Assembly (NCBI GenBank): GCA_020631035.1
Contig: JAHDIA010000295.1
Span: 1 to 7,449, forward strand
DNA length: 7,449 nt
Reading direction: 5' to 3'
Origin: Chitinophagales bacterium
GTDB lineage: Bacteria > Bacteroidota > Bacteroidia > Chitinophagales > UBA2359
In this document: positions 6,101 to 7,449 of the stretch, one piece after another
How the letters are laid out: every line of letters begins with the position of its first letter
Position numbering within the stretch: position 1 is the first letter of the stretch
Translations under genes and position numbers: made by a program
The notes under the pieces: generated by a model
What the model saw: the letters and a program-made list of their open reading frames with translations, nothing else
What the model was told of the DNA's origin: nothing
Database searches by the model: none

Positions 6101-7449
6101 GAGAAGAACCCATTGTATTATGTGGAGCGGATAGTTATATGTTAGAGGCAGAACAAGGCTATGTCAATTATGCTTGGTATCAAGATGGAGTACTCTTGGT
6201 TCAAGATGGTAGTAGCAATGTATATACTGCAAATAACAATGGGGCTTATGCCGTTTTTGCAACAGACCAAAATGGATGTAGCGGTTGGAGTAATACAGTG
6301 AATGTAGAATTAAATGGAACAATTGATGTTAATCTTTCAAGTAGCAATGATACCATTTGTTCAGGTGAAACAGTCAATCTGTTTTCTAATGGAAGTGCTG
6401 CAAGCTATACTTGGTCCCCTGATGATGGAAGTCTGTCTTGTTTGGATTGTGCCCAAGTAGAAGCGACTCCTACATCTACAACTACCTATACACTCAGTAT
6501 TGTAAGTGCTGATGGATGTGTTTCTACAGATAGCATTACCATTTATATTGAAGAGATTCCAACACCAGAAGTAGCAGTAGTTTCTCCAAATGGTGTTTGT
6601 GAGGGAACCAATGTGGAATTGGAAGCACCAGCAGGATTTGAAAATTATATTTGGTACTGGAATGGAATAACAATTGTACAAAATGGTAACAATAATTTAT
6701 ATAGTGCAACAGAATCAGGTATGTATCAAGTTGAATTGCTTGCTTCAAATACTTGTACTTATTTGACAGAAGCTGTTGATGTACAAATTTATCCGCTTCC
6801 TGATCCACCAGAATTGTCTGCTGGAGACAACAATAGTTTCTGTGAAGGCGGTGAAATCAATCTTTTCGCTGTATCAGGAGACAATGTATATGAGTGGATC
6901 ATCAATGGTAGCTCGGCAACTGCTGACCCAGATGGCGCAACCCTAGATTATGACCCTATTAATTCAGCAGTATCAGTTACAGTAACCAATGAGTTTGGTT
7001 GTCAGGCACAGTCTGCAACAACAAACTTGAATGTGAATGAGTCACCTGTTCCTATGATTTTGCACAACAATTTACAGGCTTGTATTGGAAGTTGTGTTGA
7101 ATTGTCTGTACCAGGTGCCTATACTTATATTCAATGGTATATTGATGGGGTAGAAATACCCAATGCAAATGAGTCGTTCTATTGTGCAGATTTATCTGGA
7201 AATTATAGTGTTTTTGTTTACGATGGAAACAATTGTTCTGGTTTGTCTGATGGGGTAGATGTAGCAATTGGTGGCTTGCCAGAAATTGTATTGACACCCG
7301 ATAATGCTGCAATTTGTGAAACGGAAGAAATTGATGGAATATGGTTGACGGCTACAGAAGGGTTCCCACACTATAATTGGTACTTGTATGGGCTAGTATT
7401 GGTTCAGTCAGGACCAGATAATATGTATTATGCAACCGATGGAGGAATT
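82..7449 (+). CDS. Giant multi-domain Ig-like repeat surface protein, internal fragment (open at both ends)
   Basis: Frame 1 is open for 2456 codons to the last base; start and stop lie outside the window. The product is a chain of about 80-residue Ig-like/PKD-like domains, 31 here, each with a Cys (typically CEGE), a QWY/EWY Trp about 18 residues on, an AGxYTVxV strand, a second Cys about 33 residues after the Trp, and a short Pro-rich linker such as LPxPxI. In Bacteroidota such arrays are usually secreted, often by the T9SS, and act as adhesins, fibres or cell-surface scaffolds; that role is inferred. No enzymatic motif, membrane segment, signal peptide or sorting domain is visible. The protein is hyperacidic, with only 3 Lys, 2 Arg and 3 His. 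Two Cys per domain suggest one disulfide each, formed outside the cytoplasm. The upstream part of the gene is in another frame (see 3-107), so as written the gene is broken near position 80. Coding status is certain; specific function is unknown. Confidence 0.95.
84..99 (+). promoter_or_regulatory. Chance Shine-Dalgarno-like sequence and TTG possible restart after the frameshift
   Basis: GGAGG at 84-88 lies 8 bases before an in-frame TTG at 97-99 in frame 1. It could be taken as a ribosome binding site and start by a gene caller, or conceivably allow reinitiation after the frame 3 stop at 105-107. The purine run is simply the degenerate codons of the GEE residues of domain 1, a start here would begin inside a beta strand, and Bacteroidota rely little on Shine-Dalgarno pairing. 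I regard it as an artefact that may appear as a false start. Confidence 0.2.
283..993 (+). repeat. Three-domain tandem duplication, copy A (domains 2-4)
   Basis: This block starts at ISTVEI and contains three Ig-like domains that recur in the same order 708 bases downstream. The Cys1 codons at 325, 559 and 799 pair with 1033, 1267 and 1507. By eye the two copies are about three quarters identical in protein. The longest identity I found is 32 bases, 367-398 with 1075-1106; another is 27 bases, 544-570 with 1252-1278. The block boundary is a one-codon difference (711 against 708 bases) just before Cys1. Such similarity, well above that between neighbouring domains, marks a fairly recent duplication. 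Confidence 0.88.
994..1701 (+). repeat. Three-domain tandem duplication, copy B (domains 5-7)
   Basis: This is the second copy of the 283-993 block, beginning again at ISTVEI and abutting copy A directly. Similarity to copy A fades after the second Cys of domain 7 (1660), where the linker becomes NPLPSVNI instead of continuing like copy A. Differences include CVGEMAIL in domain 7 against CEGETATL in domain 4. Because the block is also in register with the five-domain super-repeat (domain 5 with 10, 6 with 11, 7 with 12), copy B probably represents the older arrangement and copy A an insertion of three extra domains, though the direction cannot be proved here. Confidence 0.85.
1471..2697 (+). 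repeat. Five-domain super-repeat unit 1 (domains 7-11), 1227 bases
   Basis: All five Cys1, all five Trp and all five Cys2 codons of domains 7-11 recur exactly 1227 bases later in domains 12-16 (for example 1507 to 2734, 2077 to 3304, 2647 to 3874). No net indel therefore separates the copies in 409 codons. Position-specific features also correspond: DENG/NENG after QWY in domains 7/12, NEICxGE in 8/13, the long Gly/Asp loop in 9/14, AIDGAT/PIDGAT in 10/15, and the NPNP/NDNP linker before 11/16. The unit boundary at the Pro of PEI is my choice; the register itself extends back to Cys1 and Trp of domain 5. Confidence 0.85.
2011..2061 (+). other. Enlarged Asp/Gly-rich loop in Ig-like domain 9
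   Basis: Between Cys1 (1975) and Trp (2077) domain 9 has 34 codons instead of the usual 18. The extra stretch reads EDSDNNGGGGDDDNDGS: seven acidic residues, five Gly and no basic residue. DxDxDG-like strings of this sort are typical of extracellular calcium-binding loops, so a metal-bound or flexible surface loop is plausible but not demonstrated. Domain 14 has an equivalent insertion exactly 1227 bases downstream. Confidence 0.75.
2698..3924 (+). repeat. Five-domain super-repeat unit 2 (domains 12-16), 1227 bases
   Basis: This is the partner of the 1471-2697 unit, in perfect 1227-base register through all landmark residues. Protein identity is clearly lower than in the 708-base duplication, so this is an older event held in strict length register, perhaps because domain length and twist matter to the fibre. 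Domain 14 carries the enlarged loop (3238-3288) at the same place as domain 9. The unit ends at the linker TPEPT leading into domain 17. Confidence 0.83.
3238..3288 (+). other. Enlarged Asp/Gly-rich loop in Ig-like domain 14
   Basis: This is the counterpart of the domain 9 loop, at the same offset and with the same length (Cys1 3202 to Trp 3304 is 102 bases). The residues are different in detail, DSFGDGSAGDDDPQSGN, yet keep the Asp/Gly character and the DDD core. Retention of length and acidity despite sequence drift suggests that the loop is functional rather than random filler. Confidence 0.72.
3925..5127 (+). repeat. Five-domain super-repeat unit 3 (domains 17-21), more diverged
   Basis: Five domains occupy 1203 bases. 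They stay in phase with the units on both sides: domain 18 Cys1 and Trp lie 1227 bases after domain 13, domain 19 Cys1 lies 1227 after domain 14, and domain 21 Cys1 is 1197 after domain 16 and 1203 before domain 26. Domain 19 lacks the 14-residue enlargement seen in its counterpart domain 14. Domains 19 and 21 resemble each other (YETYEWYRNGILVQSG, YVTYDWYLNGESVVQSSG), as do 18 and 20, so a two-domain exchange may also have occurred here. Domain 21 has lost its second Cys. Confidence 0.65.
4861..5127 (+). other. Ig-like domain 21, second Cys replaced by Lys
   Basis: The domain has Cys1 at 4918 (VGVCQSD) and Trp at 4978. The otherwise invariant NGC motif reads NGK, with AAA at 5080-5082, so the usual intradomain disulfide cannot form. 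AAA differs from either Cys codon at all three bases, so this is not a single recent mutation or a simple read error. It is also one of only three lysines in the window. The next domain carries an extra Cys at 5158 that could pair with the orphan Cys 4918. Confidence 0.75.
5128..5355 (+). other. Ig-like domain 22, cysteine-rich SLSCxxC variant
   Basis: The domain reads DDCLCIGEST, then TYSWSPAVSLSCSNCPEP, a TTTYTLTVT strand and NNC. It has five cysteines (5158, 5164, 5242, 5251, 5320). The W-S-P...SLSCxxCxxP...TTTYTLTVT pattern is a recognisable variant in giant surface proteins of Saprospiria and Chitinophagia (family knowledge). The two Cys of SCSNC probably form a local disulfide. Domain 27 has the same layout but lacks the Cys equivalent to 5158. 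Confidence 0.75.
5824..6066 (+). other. Ig-like domain 25 with two additional cysteines
   Basis: The first-strand motif is CPGSC (5881 and 5893) in place of CEGE. A further Cys appears in TVTVC (5989) before the usual EGC (6034). Four cysteines allow a second disulfide linking the first strand to the strand after the Trp. The same arrangement occurs in domain 30 (7081, 7093, 7183, 7234). The window's Arg at 5851 and Lys at 5938 are in this domain. Confidence 0.7.
6322..6552 (+). other. Ig-like domain 27, SLSCxxC variant
   Basis: This domain is the homologue of domain 22 one super-repeat on: TICSGE, SYTWSPDDGSLSCLDC, TTTYTLSIVS and DGC. It has four cysteines (6358, 6439, 6448, 6517), an even number, so two internal disulfides are possible. 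Its presence five domains after domain 22 is one of the clearest markers of the super-repeat. Confidence 0.75.
7042..7266 (+). other. Ig-like domain 30 with two additional cysteines
   Basis: CIGSC (7081 and 7093), SFYC (7183) and NNC (7234) mirror domain 25 at a spacing of 1194-1200 bases. The QWYIDGVEIP stretch matches SWKLNGVDIP of domain 25. The extra Cys pair thus arose before the duplication of units 4 and 5, and both copies have kept it, which suggests that a real second disulfide is under selection. Confidence 0.7.

Larger units (their letters stand above)
5128..6321 (+). repeat. Five-domain super-repeat unit 4 (domains 22-26), about 1.2 kb
   Basis: Landmarks recur 1194-1203 bases later in domains 27-31. 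The correspondence is supported by rare features: the SLSCxxC variant in 22 and 27 (5242/5251 against 6439/6448), Cys-x-Gly-Ser-Cys plus an extra internal Cys in 25 and 30 (5881, 5893, 5989 against 7081, 7093, 7183), and the LVQDG/LVQSG loop in 26 and 31. A few single-codon indels separate the copies, unlike the gapless units 1 and 2. Two of the window's three lysines (5353 and 5938) and one of its two arginines (5851) fall in this unit. Confidence 0.8.
82..7449 (+). repeat. Array of 31 Ig-like domains (positions of Cys1/Trp/Cys2 codons)
   Basis: Codon starts for Cys1/Trp/Cys2 by domain: 1 lost/130/241; 2 325/379/475; 3 559/613/712; 4 799/853/952; 5 1033/1087/1183; 6 1267/1321/1420; 7 1507/1561/1660; 8 1741/1795/1888; 9 1975/2077/2176; 10 2260/2314/2413; 11 2494/2548/2647; 12 2734/2788/2887; 13 2968/3022/3115; 14 3202/3304/3403; 15 3487/3541/3640; 16 3721/3775/3874; 17 3958/4012/4111; 18 4195/4249/4348; 19 4429/4489/4588; 20 4672/4726/4819; 21 4918/4978/Lys 5080; 22 5164/5218/5320; 23 5398/5452/5554; 24 5638/5692/5797; 25 5881/5935/6034; 26 6121/6175/6277; 27 6358/6412/6517; 28 6598/6652/6754; 29 6841/6895/7000; 30 7081/7135/7234; 31 7315/7378/beyond the window. 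Mean pitch is about 241 bases. Cys1-Trp is 54 bases in all intact cases except 9 and 14 (102), 19 and 21 (60) and 31 (63). Confidence 0.92.
6322..7449 (+). repeat. Five-domain super-repeat unit 5 (domains 27-31, cut by the window edge)
   Basis: This is the copy of the 5128-6321 unit. It includes the second SLSCxxC domain (27) and the second four-Cys domain (30), and breaks off inside domain 31 after YYATDGGI, before its second Cys. Domain 31 has a Cys1-Trp distance of 63 bases because of three extra codons (around IDGIW). The array evidently continues to the right of the window. Confidence 0.78.

Overview
The window lies entirely inside one giant gene on the + strand. Frame 1 (codons starting at 1, 4, 7...) is open from 82 to the last base, 2456 codons with no stop. 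The first 80 bases continue the same protein in frame 3. Neither the true start nor the true end of the gene is here, and there is no intergenic space, RNA gene, promoter, terminator or second gene. The product is a tandem array of Ig-like (PKD/CHU_C-associated type) beta-sandwich domains of about 80 residues, 31 in this window. Each has a first Cys (usually in CEGE), a Trp (usually QWY or EWY) almost always 18 codons later, an AGxYTVxV strand and a second Cys (often NGC).

Organism: the domain type, the SP..SLSC..C..P...TTTYTLTVT variant, the roughly 40 % GC coding sequence and the low-Arg/Lys, Asn/Thr/Ser-rich composition point to Bacteroidota, most likely a Saprospiria- or Chitinophagia-like gliding or filamentous marine bacterium. 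There such proteins are usually type IX secretion system (T9SS) cargo displayed outside the cell. This is inferred from family knowledge; the window holds no signal peptide or C-terminal sorting domain.

Layout: 3-80 is the end of one domain plus a linker in frame 3. A frameshift at about 78-84 is best explained by loss of five bases that would encode the missing Cys-Glu of domain 1. Domain 1 follows (to about 282). Domains 2-4 (283-993) and 5-7 (994-1701) are a three-domain tandem duplication. From domain 7 on, the array is built of five-domain super-repeats of about 1.2 kb: 1471-2697, 2698-3924 (the two in exact 1227-base register), 3925-5127, 5128-6321, and 6322 to the window end (incomplete). 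Particular positions in the super-repeat carry special features: a long Gly/Asp loop (domains 9 and 14), SC..C variants (domains 22 and 27), and extra cysteine pairs (domains 25 and 30).

The most unusual property is the near-absence of basic residues: 3 Lys, 2 Arg and 3 His in 2456 codons, and none of the three in the first 1471. About one residue in seven is Asp or Glu. The whole reads as a long, disulfide-stapled, hyperacidic extracellular rod or fibre, such as an adhesin, sheath or hook component, that evolved by repeated segmental duplication.
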